Virus record (IMG/VR): IMGVR_UViG_3300043219_000150
Location: 1-35,912 of that record
DNA: 35,912 nt
Direction: 5' to 3' (one strand)
Source: a virus
Shown: positions 16,163 through 22,869 of the stretch, piece by piece
How positions within the stretch are numbered: the stretch's first letter is position 1
Layout: the number at the start of each line of letters is the position of its first letter
Position numbers and translations under genes: made by a program
Notes under the pieces: generated by a model
Database searches by the model: none
What the model saw: only the letters and a program-made list of their open reading frames with translations
What the model was told of the DNA's origin: nothing

Positions 16163-18181
16163 TTATTGATTTAAAAGTTTTAAATTGTCATTAAATATTT
16201 GGCTTTCAATGTCTGCCATTACCTGCTCAGTTTTGGCTTTATCAAGACCAGCATTTGCTAAAGTTTCCACTATAGAGGCTCTTGCTTTTGCTGCATTTGC
16301 ATCTGATTCATTTGCCATTGCTTCCAGGGCTTTATCTTGTGCAGTAGGTTCCTGTGGTCCAGACATTGCAGCCTCTTCCTCTTCTGTTGGCTTTAATACT
16401 CCCATTCCTACAAGTTTCTTCCTGGACCACTCTTTTGCATCAGAAAGACCTTCCCCTTCCATATTCATTAATATCATGCTTTGCAGAACTTGTGAAGTTT
16501 CAGGGTCTGTTGTCATTTGTAATACATTAGTTAATGACTTTACAAGAGCATCACGTTTGCTGGTGGAAGATGGACCAACATCAACAGCAACATCAAACGA
16601 AGCTTTGGTTAAATCATTCTTAAAAGACTTTGCACCATTATCATCGATTATAGGCTGCATAATATCAACAGAGGCTATATTGTCAGATTTACCAATAGTT
16701 TTCATTGTTCTATTTTCTTCAACATAAATATCTTTAGCCATAGACAACCAGACCTCACCAACTCTATGTATACACTTAGCAAAGTTAGTCATATAGATAA
16801 ATGCATTACCATCTATTCTACTACCAACAAGCTCTACAGCTTTACCGGAAACACCAGATACAATCTTATTTGCTTCATCATAGTTCCCTAATAATTCTTT
16901 AATATCGGTATCAGTTATTTGTAATAGTGCAGCATTAGCCTGGGGAATCTCTGGGGCCTTAGTATATCCAAGAGCTCCAGCTGGTTGGGGATTACCCTCT
17001 TTGTCTGTTATTGAATCTACTAATAAGTAAGGGTAGTTTTCAATATTGTCTTTAGACCACATTTCCTTTATTCCAGGAGTTGCCATTTGTTCAGGGCTAA
17101 ATATAGGTTTTGATATAGGAGAGACTGCAGCTATTTCTGCAAGCTTAGATATTTGCATGTTTTTTAGTCTCTGCATATCTTTAGCCGGCCTTACATGGCC
17201 TTGAATCCTTTCTATATTATCAATAAACACCCGTTTACCATATGAGGGAACAATAGGGAGTTTATTCCCTGCAATAAATCCATTATCCTCCAAGACTTCA
17301 TTACCTGATAATATATATTTATGAACTCTTTTTACTGTTATTGTTTTATTGCTAATCTCTCTTGACCCCATAGATTCAAGTTGGTCTTCTAAGTCTGGAT
17401 CTTCTTTAAGTTCATCATGGGTGAATCGTTCACGGCTTCCATCAATATTTTTAAATATTTTTACTTTCACTTTAGTTTCTTCAATAATATAATATTCTGC
17501 TACAAATACTACGTCCGGTTGAAACCAGTCAAACTCTACATCCGATATCTGCTTATTAACAGAGGTGGGAGATTTATCCCATAATTTAGTGTACTTTTCA
17601 GGAGACATTGAGATAATTACATAACAATACATTGCATCTGCTTTATCTTGTCTCTTTGAATCCAGGTCAAACCATACAGATGTATCTGCATCGTTAATAG
17701 GTTCAATCCTTATTCTCTGTCTGTCGTTCTCATCATCCTCTTCATCTTCATATGCAGTTGTTAACCTAAGAGCACCAAACCCTCCAGTCATACCTTCCTC
17801 AAAACAATTGTCATATGCTTCCGTAGCTGTTGAGTCCTGTTCATCTGCCCTGAATAGACCATCAAGTACATCGGCAAACTTATCGTTTTCACTACCATCT
17901 TTTGAAACAAAGTCTACAGAAATTCTATTGTTACGGTATTCATTATTGATTCTTGTTACTGCAAGCTGTATTTTGTTTACTTCGAATTTAGGCTTTTTCT
18001 TGAATTGTTTCTCTAAAGATCCCTCATACATTGCACCAGCAATATTTAAAAATCTCCTATCTTCTAAACATTGTTTACGCTCATCTCTTAGAGCAATCTG
18101 GATTTTATTAAAGTTGAGCATTGCATTATTCCACACCCCCCTTAATGTATCCTCTTTCATATATTTGGTTTTCTTTGGCAT
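16163..18181 (-). CDS. Portal protein, P22 gp1-like
   Basis: A 672-aa protein (P22 portal 725 aa). The N-terminus is 'RDERKQCLEDRRFLNIAGAMYEGSL', followed by 'FEVNKIQLAVTRINNEYRNNRISVDF', a phrase typical of P22_portal (PF16510). Acidic blocks (EDEEDDENDR; ESMGSREIS) and a long helical C-terminal part (about 560-672, ending in a barrel-type helix) follow. Twelve copies would form the DNA entry ring at one vertex, contacting the terminase and the gp4-like ring. GGGAG lies seven bases before the start. Confidence 0.9.
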   Translation of the reverse strand: MPKKTKYMKEDTLRGVWNNAMLNFNKIQIALRDERKQCLEDRRFLNIAGAMYEGSLEKQFKKKPKFEVNKIQLAVTRINNEYRNNRISVDFVSKDGSENDKFADVLDGLFRADEQDSTATEAYDNCFEEGMTGGFGALRLTTAYEDEEDDENDRQRIRIEPINDADTSVWFDLDSKRQDKADAMYCYVIISMSPEKYTKLWDKSPTSVNKQISDVEFDWFQPDVVFVAEYYIIEETKVKVKIFKNIDGSRERFTHDELKEDPDLEDQLESMGSREISNKTITVKRVHKYILSGNEVLEDNGFIAGNKLPIVPSYGKRVFIDNIERIQGHVRPAKDMQRLKNMQISKLAEIAAVSPISKPIFSPEQMATPGIKEMWSKDNIENYPYLLVDSITDKEGNPQPAGALGYTKAPEIPQANAALLQITDTDIKELLGNYDEANKIVSGVSGKAVELVGSRIDGNAFIYMTNFAKCIHRVGEVWLSMAKDIYVEENRTMKTIGKSDNIASVDIMQPIIDDNGAKSFKNDLTKASFDVAVDVGPSSTSKRDALVKSLTNVLQMTTDPETSQVLQSMILMNMEGEGLSDAKEWSRKKLVGMGVLKPTEEEEAAMSGPQEPTAQDKALEAMANESDANAAKARASIVETLANAGLDKAKTEQVMADIESQIFNDNLKLLNQ

Positions 18182-18204
18182 TGTATATCTCCCTCTTTAG
18201 TATA

Positions 18205-19497
18205 TCACCAGTGACTTACAGTTGGAATAACTGTTACATTCTTAGGCTTTTTCTTTTTATTAAGTCTCTCTTGTAGTATAGCATAAATACAAGCGTACCT
18301 AACTGCATCGATACTATGGTTATCTTTATCCGGAAACTGACTTATTACTTCACCTGATTTTGTTACATTAAGAGAATAGTTAACAAACTCCTTTGCAGAC
18401 AATGGCGATCTTAAAGGATCTATAATTATTTCTTCTAGGTCTTGCAACCATTTAGTTCCAAAGTCCACACTTCCTGGAGGTTTATCTGCTCCTATAATCT
18501 TAAATCCAAAATCATCCCGTAACTGGTCTATATCTCTAGGGGAGGCTTTATCTGCCATGGTTAGAGTATCTTTACAATCCTGGTCTAGATCTTCAGATAA
18601 TGTTTTGTATTTAATTCTTACACCGGAATAATCAAAGAATATAAAGAGTCTTTTTCTTAAAGTATCATAGGAAACTCTAACAAAACTCAACGGGTCCGTA
18701 GTATAACCGAAGTCTATACCCTGATTAATATTATTAAAGTATGCAATCTCATCATCTGTAATCTTCCTGATTGTTACATTATCAAATATTTCAAGACCAG
18801 TTCCAACTTCTAACCCTAGATATTCATGGTCATAAGCGTTTTTATTAGTTAATCTAAGATGTTCAGCTGCTGCTAGGAAGTATTCTCCTAGCCATTCTTT
18901 AGGAATATCTCTATAATCAGAGAAATGTACAAACCTTCCAGCCTTTTCTATCTTAGTTTCGGAGTTTGTCCAGGACCTTGCGGACTTAGGTGGATTATAA
19001 CTAAAAAATGCAATCTGCTTCTTTTCTGTACCACGAAACAATGACTGCAATATACTTCTAATCTCATTCATCCCTCCAAATTGGTCAATTTCTTCAAACC
19101 AAACAAATTTTAAATAACCTTTTTTAAATTTAGTAGATTTGATTTTCCCAGGTTTGTCTGCTCCCTTCATTCGGATAGTTTGACCAGTAGGAAGATATAC
19201 AGCTTTCAAAGGGGATGTATAAAATCTCCAGAGGTGATTAACACCAAGTTGATATGTAGCCCATTCTAGTTGTTCATGAACTGATTCTTGTACCTCAACA
19301 TTATATCTTCTAAAACATACAGCATGAGCATCTGGGTCCTGCATCATACCTTTAATAATTTCTATAGAAATAAAACTAGATTTAGTTGAACCCCTTCCAC
19401 CTCTGCACCATATTTCATTATAGAGTTCGCCTTTTATATCTTTATGGAGTTGGTGGAAGTTGGGAGCAATACAATCACTTAACCTAACTGATATCAT
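18205..19497 (-). CDS. Large terminase subunit (Terminase_3-type)
   Basis: A 430-aa protein. Start at 19497 (ATG; GGAG seven bases upstream), overlapping the small terminase by 14 bases. The ATPase Walker A is RGGRGSTKSS near residues 32-41 (a Thr replaces the common Gly before Lys), Walker B is KFVWFEEID, and a coupling motif FFSYNPPKS follows. The nuclease half contains GIDFGYTTDPLSF and later DNHSIDAVRYA, matching the RNaseH-type acidic residues of headful nucleases. It is closer to the Terminase_3 (PBSX/SPP1-like) group than to P22 gp2, although the neighbouring head genes are P22-like. It cuts concatemers and pumps DNA into the procapsid. Confidence 0.9.
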   Translation of the reverse strand: MISVRLSDCIAPNFHQLHKDIKGELYNEIWCRGGRGSTKSSFISIEIIKGMMQDPDAHAVCFRRYNVEVQESVHEQLEWATYQLGVNHLWRFYTSPLKAVYLPTGQTIRMKGADKPGKIKSTKFKKGYLKFVWFEEIDQFGGMNEIRSILQSLFRGTEKKQIAFFSYNPPKSARSWTNSETKIEKAGRFVHFSDYRDIPKEWLGEYFLAAAEHLRLTNKNAYDHEYLGLEVGTGLEIFDNVTIRKITDDEIAYFNNINQGIDFGYTTDPLSFVRVSYDTLRKRLFIFFDYSGVRIKYKTLSEDLDQDCKDTLTMADKASPRDIDQLRDDFGFKIIGADKPPGSVDFGTKWLQDLEEIIIDPLRSPLSAKEFVNYSLNVTKSGEVISQFPDKDNHSIDAVRYACIYAILQERLNKKKKPKNVTVIPTVSHW

Positions 19498-19840
19498 CAA
19501 TTATCTCCACTGCAATATGTCCAGAGTGTTCTACTTTGTCAGTAAACATAGATCTATAACGGCCTAATAATTCAGAAGCTTTTAGTCTTGCACCTGCAGC
19601 TGCTTCTTTATCATCTCTAATACTCATCCAAAAAGTAACGTTTTCTATAATATCTTTCTCAACATCCCCTAGAATCTCTTTTTTAAGTTTTTCAAGTGCT
19701 TCCTTGATTTCAGGTTTTTTCAGGTTCTCTTCACCAATAGAATACGCGGTCCTCTTACTGTATCCTGCATTTATAGCTGCTTCTGTTGCATTCCAGGTCT
19801 TAAGGTACTCTCTAATAAATAGATCCTGTTTAATGGTCAT
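19484..19840 (-). CDS. Small terminase subunit (Terminase_2-type)
   Basis: A 118-aa protein. Residues 1-35 form the DNA-binding HTH (KQDLFIREYLKTWNATEAAINAGYSKRTAY), the Terminase_2 signature; then a coiled-coil oligomerisation segment (KEALEKLKKEILGDVEKDIIENV) and a typical C-terminal part ending VEIIDDIS. It recognises the packaging site and presents it to the large subunit. The start at 19840 follows GAGG by six bases. A 15-codon upstream reading frame overlaps this start (see 19830-19877). Confidence 0.87.
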   Translation of the reverse strand: MTIKQDLFIREYLKTWNATEAAINAGYSKRTAYSIGEENLKKPEIKEALEKLKKEILGDVEKDIIENVTFWMSIRDDKEAAAGARLKASELLGRYRSMFTDKVEHSGHIAVEIIDDIS

Positions 19841-19877
19841 TATCGACCTCACTTATTTTGATTGCCGGCTTATTCAT
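19830..19877 (-). CDS. 15-aa upstream reading frame overlapping terS start
   Basis: ATG at 19877 lies eight bases after AAGGAG, a stronger ribosome site than that of terS. It encodes MNKPAIKISEVDNDH, then TAA, overlapping the first ten bases of the small terminase gene. Translational coupling between this leader and terS is likely if it is translated. It is too short for homology evidence. Confidence 0.4.
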   Translation of the reverse strand: MNKPAIKISEVDNDH

Positions 19878-19918
19878 TCTCAGCACTCCTTTAAGTTTTA
19901 TTTAATTGTTATCTCTTA

Positions 19919-19927
19919 ATATTAGCA
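19919..19927 (-). promoter_or_regulatory. Possible late promoter (extended -10) upstream of terS
   Basis: The minus strand carries TGCTAATAT, an extended -10 hexamer, 42 bases before the leader frame and downstream of the terminator at 19942-19970. No convincing -35 is seen, so a phage activator or antitermination from upstream promoters may instead drive the late genes. Confidence 0.3.
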
Positions 19928-19941
19928 CATGTTTTATAAAT

Positions 19942-19970
19942 AGAAAAAGCACCCGGTTAAGAGTGCTTTA
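19942..19970 (-). terminator. Intrinsic terminator ending the early/middle leftward operon
   Basis: On the minus strand AAAGCAC, 10-base loop, GTGCTTT forms a 7-bp stem followed by TTC. It lies 19 bases downstream of the Tad2-like gene and before the terminase genes, and so divides the accessory genes from the late operon. Confidence 0.72.
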
Positions 19971-19987
19971 ATAATAGTTAATAATTT

Positions 19988-20269
19988 TTATTCTACAATA
20001 GACCAGTCACAGGCCAATACATCGTTAATAGAAGGTACCCACATGGAGTGCGAACCATCAGCACACTTTAATTGCAAATAGGGATTACAAACAAATAAAT
20101 CACCCTCTTTTAAGTTCCAGGCTTCAGCTGTTTGTTTATTACATGGGATTCCATCCGGATAGCCTTTTTGATAAACAACAAACATTCCTTTACCATTCCA
20201 CCCGGATCTTTCAACTTTAAAACCACCTTTTAAAGCTTCTAGAGCAATACCAAAGGAAATTGTTTTAAT
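19988..20269 (-). CDS. Tad2-like (DUF2829) anti-Thoeris protein, frame opens with ATT
   Basis: A 93-codon frame directly after the TAA of the gene upstream. Residues 1-28 read IKTISFGIALEALKGG then FKVERSGWNGKG, and residues 29-93 end 'YLQLKCADGSHSMWVPSINDV...DWSIVE'. This is the whole DUF2829 pattern: FGEALEALK, R/K-x-GWNGKGM, a GYPDGI segment, a MKTADG-like strand and the DW-x-IV end. Proteins of this family (Tad2) bind and sequester the gcADPR signal made by Thoeris defence. No ATG, GTG or TTG precedes the conserved N-terminus in frame. ATT at 20267-20269, in TAAATT, is the only candidate before the upstream stop. Met29 is preceded by AAAGGA without proper spacing and would delete the conserved first helix. 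Translation could begin at ATT by reinitiation, or the gene may be damaged. Confidence 0.75.
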   Translation of the reverse strand: MKTISFGIALEALKGGFKVERSGWNGKGMFVVYQKGYPDGIPCNKQTAEAWNLKEGDLFVCNPYLQLKCADGSHSMWVPSINDVLACDWSIVE

Positions 20270-20521
20270 TTATGTACCTGGATTAACATCAAAAGTTTTT
20301 AACCTGTCAAACAAAGATTTTAACTTTTCTCTTACATCTTTAACAAATACTTCATTGTTATGATCCGGTAACATAGTCAAAAGACAATCATAAATATCCT
20401 CTGCATCATTTGCCATTATCCATGCAGTTAAAAATGATTCAGTACTCATACCCTGCAAATAAGGAGAATTATTAATCTCTACAAACAGTTTTTGGGATGC
20501 TTCCATACAACTTTTAGTCAA
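20270..20521 (-). CDS. Hypothetical protein (83 aa)
   Basis: Starts with TTG at 20521, after GAGGGG with good spacing; the first ATG, six codons later, has no ribosome site. The protein is helical and acidic-to-neutral (MEASQKLFVEINNS, AEDIYDCLLTMLPDHNN) and ends in a Lys-rich helix and DVNPGT. Its TAA stop is followed with no gap and in frame by the Tad2-like reading frame. No family was recognised. Confidence 0.55.
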   Translation of the reverse strand: MTKSCMEASQKLFVEINNSPYLQGMSTESFLTAWIMANDAEDIYDCLLTMLPDHNNEVFVKDVREKLKSLFDRLKTFDVNPGT

Positions 20522-20945
20522 TTTTAAACCCCTCTATCCTTTCACCTAAAATAACAGCATACCCAATCATGTAATTTAACTGTTTAGAGAGTAGATCATC
20601 ACTACTCTTTTCTAAATATGCTTCCAGTTTTTTGATATTACCATGTAATGCATCATATTCATCACAAACCCTTTCTTGATATCCTTCTGATACCACATGC
20701 ATACTTAGACCAGAATCATAACTAGTAGTCTTAGTATAAGCACCATGAAAAACATCTTCAGGACTCCAAGACACATAACCCTCATACTCTTTAGTATTAG
20801 GCTTTCCACCTTCTACATATTCAACCAGAAAACCTTTATCATCCCCGTTTTCATCTGCAGGAAGATCCCAACCTCTAAACTCATTGTAAGCCAATCTTGT
20901 CATAGGTTTTGCATTGATCAACTTTACACCTATAAATCTTTTCAT
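20514..20945 (-). CDS. Phage protein of unknown function often found beside DUF2829 genes
   Basis: A 143-aa protein. The first 70 residues have the conserved pattern 'MKRFIGVKLINAKPMTRLAYNEFRGWDLPADENGDD', then 'GFLVEYVEGGKPNTKEYEGYVSWSPEDVF', which I recognise from many tailed-phage genomes as an uncharacterised domain, sometimes fused to a DUF2829 domain. The C-terminal half is a coiled coil (DALHGNIKKLEAYLEKSSDDLLSKQ). The ribosome site GGAGGG is strong. In P22-like and other phages this protein lies in accessory regions; its activity is not known to me. Confidence 0.6.
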   Translation of the reverse strand: MKRFIGVKLINAKPMTRLAYNEFRGWDLPADENGDDKGFLVEYVEGGKPNTKEYEGYVSWSPEDVFHGAYTKTTSYDSGLSMHVVSEGYQERVCDEYDALHGNIKKLEAYLEKSSDDLLSKQLNYMIGYAVILGERIEGFKID

Positions 20946-20954
20946 ATATCCCTC

Positions 20955-21098
20955 CTAGGATTTATTATTTTTATTTTTAATCTCGTAATGATCCCCGGTA
21001 AAAGTCTTGTCTGCTATATCTGAATTCTTACAGGTTAGTATATAAGGACAACCCTTACCATTTTTAAAGTTTTTGTTACAAATATTACACTTTTGCAC
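20955..21098 (-). CDS. Zinc-ribbon-like small protein (47 aa, GTG start)
   Basis: Reads V/M-QKCNICNKNFKNGKGCPYIL, then TCKNSDIADKTF, ending in a Lys/Asn-rich tail. Four cysteines (C4, C7, C16, C23) are arranged as a zinc knuckle. AAGGA lies eight bases before the GTG, inside the end of the preceding gene, and its own stop overlaps the ribosome site of the next gene. Too short for family assignment, but the Cys pattern and overlap signals support a real gene. Confidence 0.55.
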   Translation of the reverse strand: MQKCNICNKNFKNGKGCPYILTCKNSDIADKTFTGDHYEIKNKNNKS

Positions 21099-21101
21099 AC
21101 A

Positions 21102-21440
21102 TTATTCCTTAGCAAATTTATTAAACTTATTACAGATAATACTAAAAACATAATCCATATAATAAGCCCGAATCTCTTTACTTGTTATTTCCATATCCTC
21201 ACTAAAAAAGTCTATAGCGTGGGTTAATTCATGAACCAATAATGGAAGATTCCATATTGAAAGATAGACAACATAAGTCATCCTCCCTTTTCGATTTGTA
21301 TTTTTAAAGAAACATCCATACGTATCCATTGTAAAATCTGCTTTCTGGAACTCTTCTTTTACATTATCAGGAGTACCAAGATAAACCCATAAACTTTCAT
21401 CTGTTGGGTGCAATTTTATTTTAAGTGGTTTATGAACCAT
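21102..21440 (-). CDS. HExxH putative zinc metallopeptidase (112 aa)
   Basis: The start at 21440 (MVHKPLKIKL) is chosen because the stop of the previous gene lies just before and GGGAG is available ten bases upstream. Residues 70-74 are HELTH in the context LPLLVHELTHAIDFFSED, the zincin signature, and a later Tyr/Asp-rich helix (IRAYYMDYVFSII) is common in small phage zincins. The rest is a compact alpha/beta domain. Substrate unknown. The neighbourhood (nucleic-acid repair phosphatase, Tad2) suggests a counter-defence or host-modulation role, which is inference. Confidence 0.55.
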   Translation of the reverse strand: MVHKPLKIKLHPTDESLWVYLGTPDNVKEEFQKADFTMDTYGCFFKNTNRKGRMTYVVYLSIWNLPLLVHELTHAIDFFSEDMEITSKEIRAYYMDYVFSIICNKFNKFAKE

Positions 21441-21442
21441 AT

Positions 21443-21895
21443 TTAAAAATCTCCCTCTGCAACCTGGAGACATTTAACTCCCAACTCTCTCCATTTTTCA
21501 ACCATTGAATTTCTATCTTCTAAAACAAACTTAATATCTTTGAAATCCACCCTCTGCCTTAATTGATCAATTTTACATAAAGTATCATCCCTAATGTCAT
21601 TGTTAGGTCTCATAATTAACCCTTTGTATTTAAAGGTTTTATAGAAATGTTTTGCAATCCACAACTCTGTAGCAGGTCTACAAGACTCTCTTCTCCCAGT
21701 ACAAAACACAATAATATGTTTTGGGTCACATTCTAAACATTCCACCAGGTCGATAATTTCATTAATTGGTTCATCATCAAAACAAGAATCATAAAATGCA
21801 TCCCAATCTTTGGGAGACTCTTTTAAATACTTAAGCCTATCTCCAACCTTTGAAATAGTTCCATCAATATCAACTATGATATATTTCTTCACCAT
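21443..21895 (-). CDS. HAD polynucleotide 3'-phosphatase-like protein
   Basis: A 150-aa HAD-fold protein. Motif I is IIVDIDGTIS (D9, D11), motif II lies in IIVFCTGRRESCRPATELWI, and motif III is near KFVLEDRNSMVEKWRE. The CTGR...R and WL/I helix pattern is that of the 3'-phosphatase domain of T4 polynucleotide kinase (Pnkp/PseT). Only the phosphatase is present; no kinase domain. It could clean 3'-phosphate or 2',3'-cyclic ends left by host nucleases or RNase toxins. The start shares one base with the stop of the 42-aa membrane gene (TAATG). Confidence 0.72.
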   Translation of the reverse strand: MVKKYIIVDIDGTISKVGDRLKYLKESPKDWDAFYDSCFDDEPINEIIDLVECLECDPKHIIVFCTGRRESCRPATELWIAKHFYKTFKYKGLIMRPNNDIRDDTLCKIDQLRQRVDFKDIKFVLEDRNSMVEKWRELGVKCLQVAEGDF

Positions 21896-22023
21896 TATTC
21901 CCCTCCAAACATATCATCGTAATCTTTACGACAGAAGATAGAAGCTATTAACAATAAAAAGAATAATACTATTGTTAAACCAGCAATTTCTAAAAACTCT
22001 TTTATTCTCTTTAATATTTTCAT
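21895..22023 (-). CDS. 42-aa single-pass membrane protein
   Basis: A short basic N-terminus (MKILKRIKEF) followed by a hydrophobic helix (IAGLTIVLFFLLLIASIF) and an acidic end. The start overlaps the stop of the 61-aa membrane gene (ATGA); the stop overlaps the next start. Ribosome site GGAG is too close (one base), so translation is probably coupled. Function unknown. Confidence 0.55.
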   Translation of the reverse strand: MKILKRIKEFLEIAGLTIVLFFLLLIASIFCRKDYDDMFGGE

Positions 22024-22205
22024 CTCCAGTCACCAAATAACATACTAGGCCAATAAATAACCCATAAAGCAGAGATTATTATGACCATAACATAATCAAT
22101 CTTTATGTTTTTAAGTTTGCTATTCTCAATCTCTTTTAATACTGCATTAAATGTTATAATAGGCATTACTGCAAATATAACCACTAAAATTATTATTAAT
22201 ATCAT
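22020..22205 (-). CDS. 61-aa two-helix membrane protein
   Basis: Two hydrophobic helices (about 2-22 and 39-57) flank a short charged link with KEIENSKLKNIKID. It belongs to a chain of three tiny membrane genes with ATGA overlaps (22324, 22205, 22023 starts). Such clusters can act in membrane exclusion of other phages or host takeover. No specific family was recognised. Confidence 0.5.
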   Translation of the reverse strand: MILIIILVVIFAVMPIITFNAVLKEIENSKLKNIKIDYVMVIIISALWVIYWPSMLFGDWR

Positions 22206-22324
22206 CCCTCACCCTCCAGAGTAACAGTTGTTTTATAATGCTTATCTACATAGTTATCAAATGCAGCATTAAGCCCAATAAATATTACTATAATTAAAAT
22301 AACAATCAGAGTTTTCTTTTTCAT
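22202..22324 (-). CDS. 40-aa single-pass membrane protein
   Basis: MKKKTLIVILIIVIFIGLNA forms a positively charged start and one transmembrane helix, then a short polar tail ending TLEGEG. Its ATG overlaps the preceding stop (ATGA), and its stop overlaps the next ATG. Start choice is supported by the overlaps, not by a ribosome site. Confidence 0.5.
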   Translation of the reverse strand: MKKKTLIVILIIVIFIGLNAAFDNYVDKHYKTTVTLEGEG

Positions 22325-22794
22325 TTAGAATTCCAATTACTAAACTCAATACAGTTATGACAGGTATCTTCCCCATTCTCATCTGGGTCCAGTTCATACT
22401 TACAGTTACCGCAATCATTAGGACATAAATGTACAGGGATAACAGTACAACCAAAATCTTTCATTTCCCAGTTAACCATATGAGATCCAAGTTTGAATAT
22501 TTTCCCGGTAGTAGCTTCTTGTACTACAGTTCCTACACATTCCTCAGAGAAGAGAACAACCATTCCATTATCTGTTTTTCTTATTGTTGGATATTTTAAC
22601 CCCTTATTGTCTGTAAAGTTTTTACAGGACCTAACACCAGGCTTCCAGTTATCTGGAGTACATCTATCTGTACAATCTTTCTTGTTACAGTTAATACATA
22701 TGTTTTCTTTTGGAGTTAACACCAAAACACTTAAACAATCATTACAGAGCATATTACCATCTATAATTATTTTCTCACCACATAAACAATTCAT
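22321..22794 (-). CDS. Cys-rich protein with two zinc-ribbon-like parts (157 aa)
   Basis: Start at 22794 (MNCLCGEK), which has AAGGGA five bases upstream. The N-terminal part carries CLCGEK...CNDC and CINCNKKDCTDRC; the C-terminal part repeats the arrangement CPNDCGNC...CHNCIEFSNW. The CGNC-x-C-x2-C-F-W pattern is seen again in the gene at 34794-35120. It probably binds zinc. The gene is the first after promoter 22829-22857. Confidence 0.6.
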   Translation of the reverse strand: MNCLCGEKIIIDGNMLCNDCLSVLVLTPKENICINCNKKDCTDRCTPDNWKPGVRSCKNFTDNKGLKYPTIRKTDNGMVVLFSEECVGTVVQEATTGKIFKLGSHMVNWEMKDFGCTVIPVHLCPNDCGNCKYELDPDENGEDTCHNCIEFSNWNSK

Positions 22795-22828
22795 ATTATC
22801 CCTTCCCTTTGGTATATTGATAAGTAGA

Positions 22829-22857
22829 ATATTAAACCCAATGTGTTTAAAGGTCAA
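22829..22857 (-). promoter_or_regulatory. Leftward promoter with shared operator element
   Basis: On the minus strand TTGACC (22857-22852), 17-bp spacer, TAATAT (22834-22829). The spacer and -10 hold the palindrome-like element TTAAACCCAATGTGTTTAA (plus strand, 22832-22850). The same element lies inside three other leftward promoters. It would drive the Cys-rich gene at 22321-22794 and those after it. Confidence 0.8.
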
Positions 22858-22869
22858 GAGTTAACGGGT

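Noticed and set aside
22269-22454. 61-codon minus frame inside the Cys-rich gene
   Set aside because: Different frame from the better supported 22321-22794 and 22202-22324 genes; no ribosome site.
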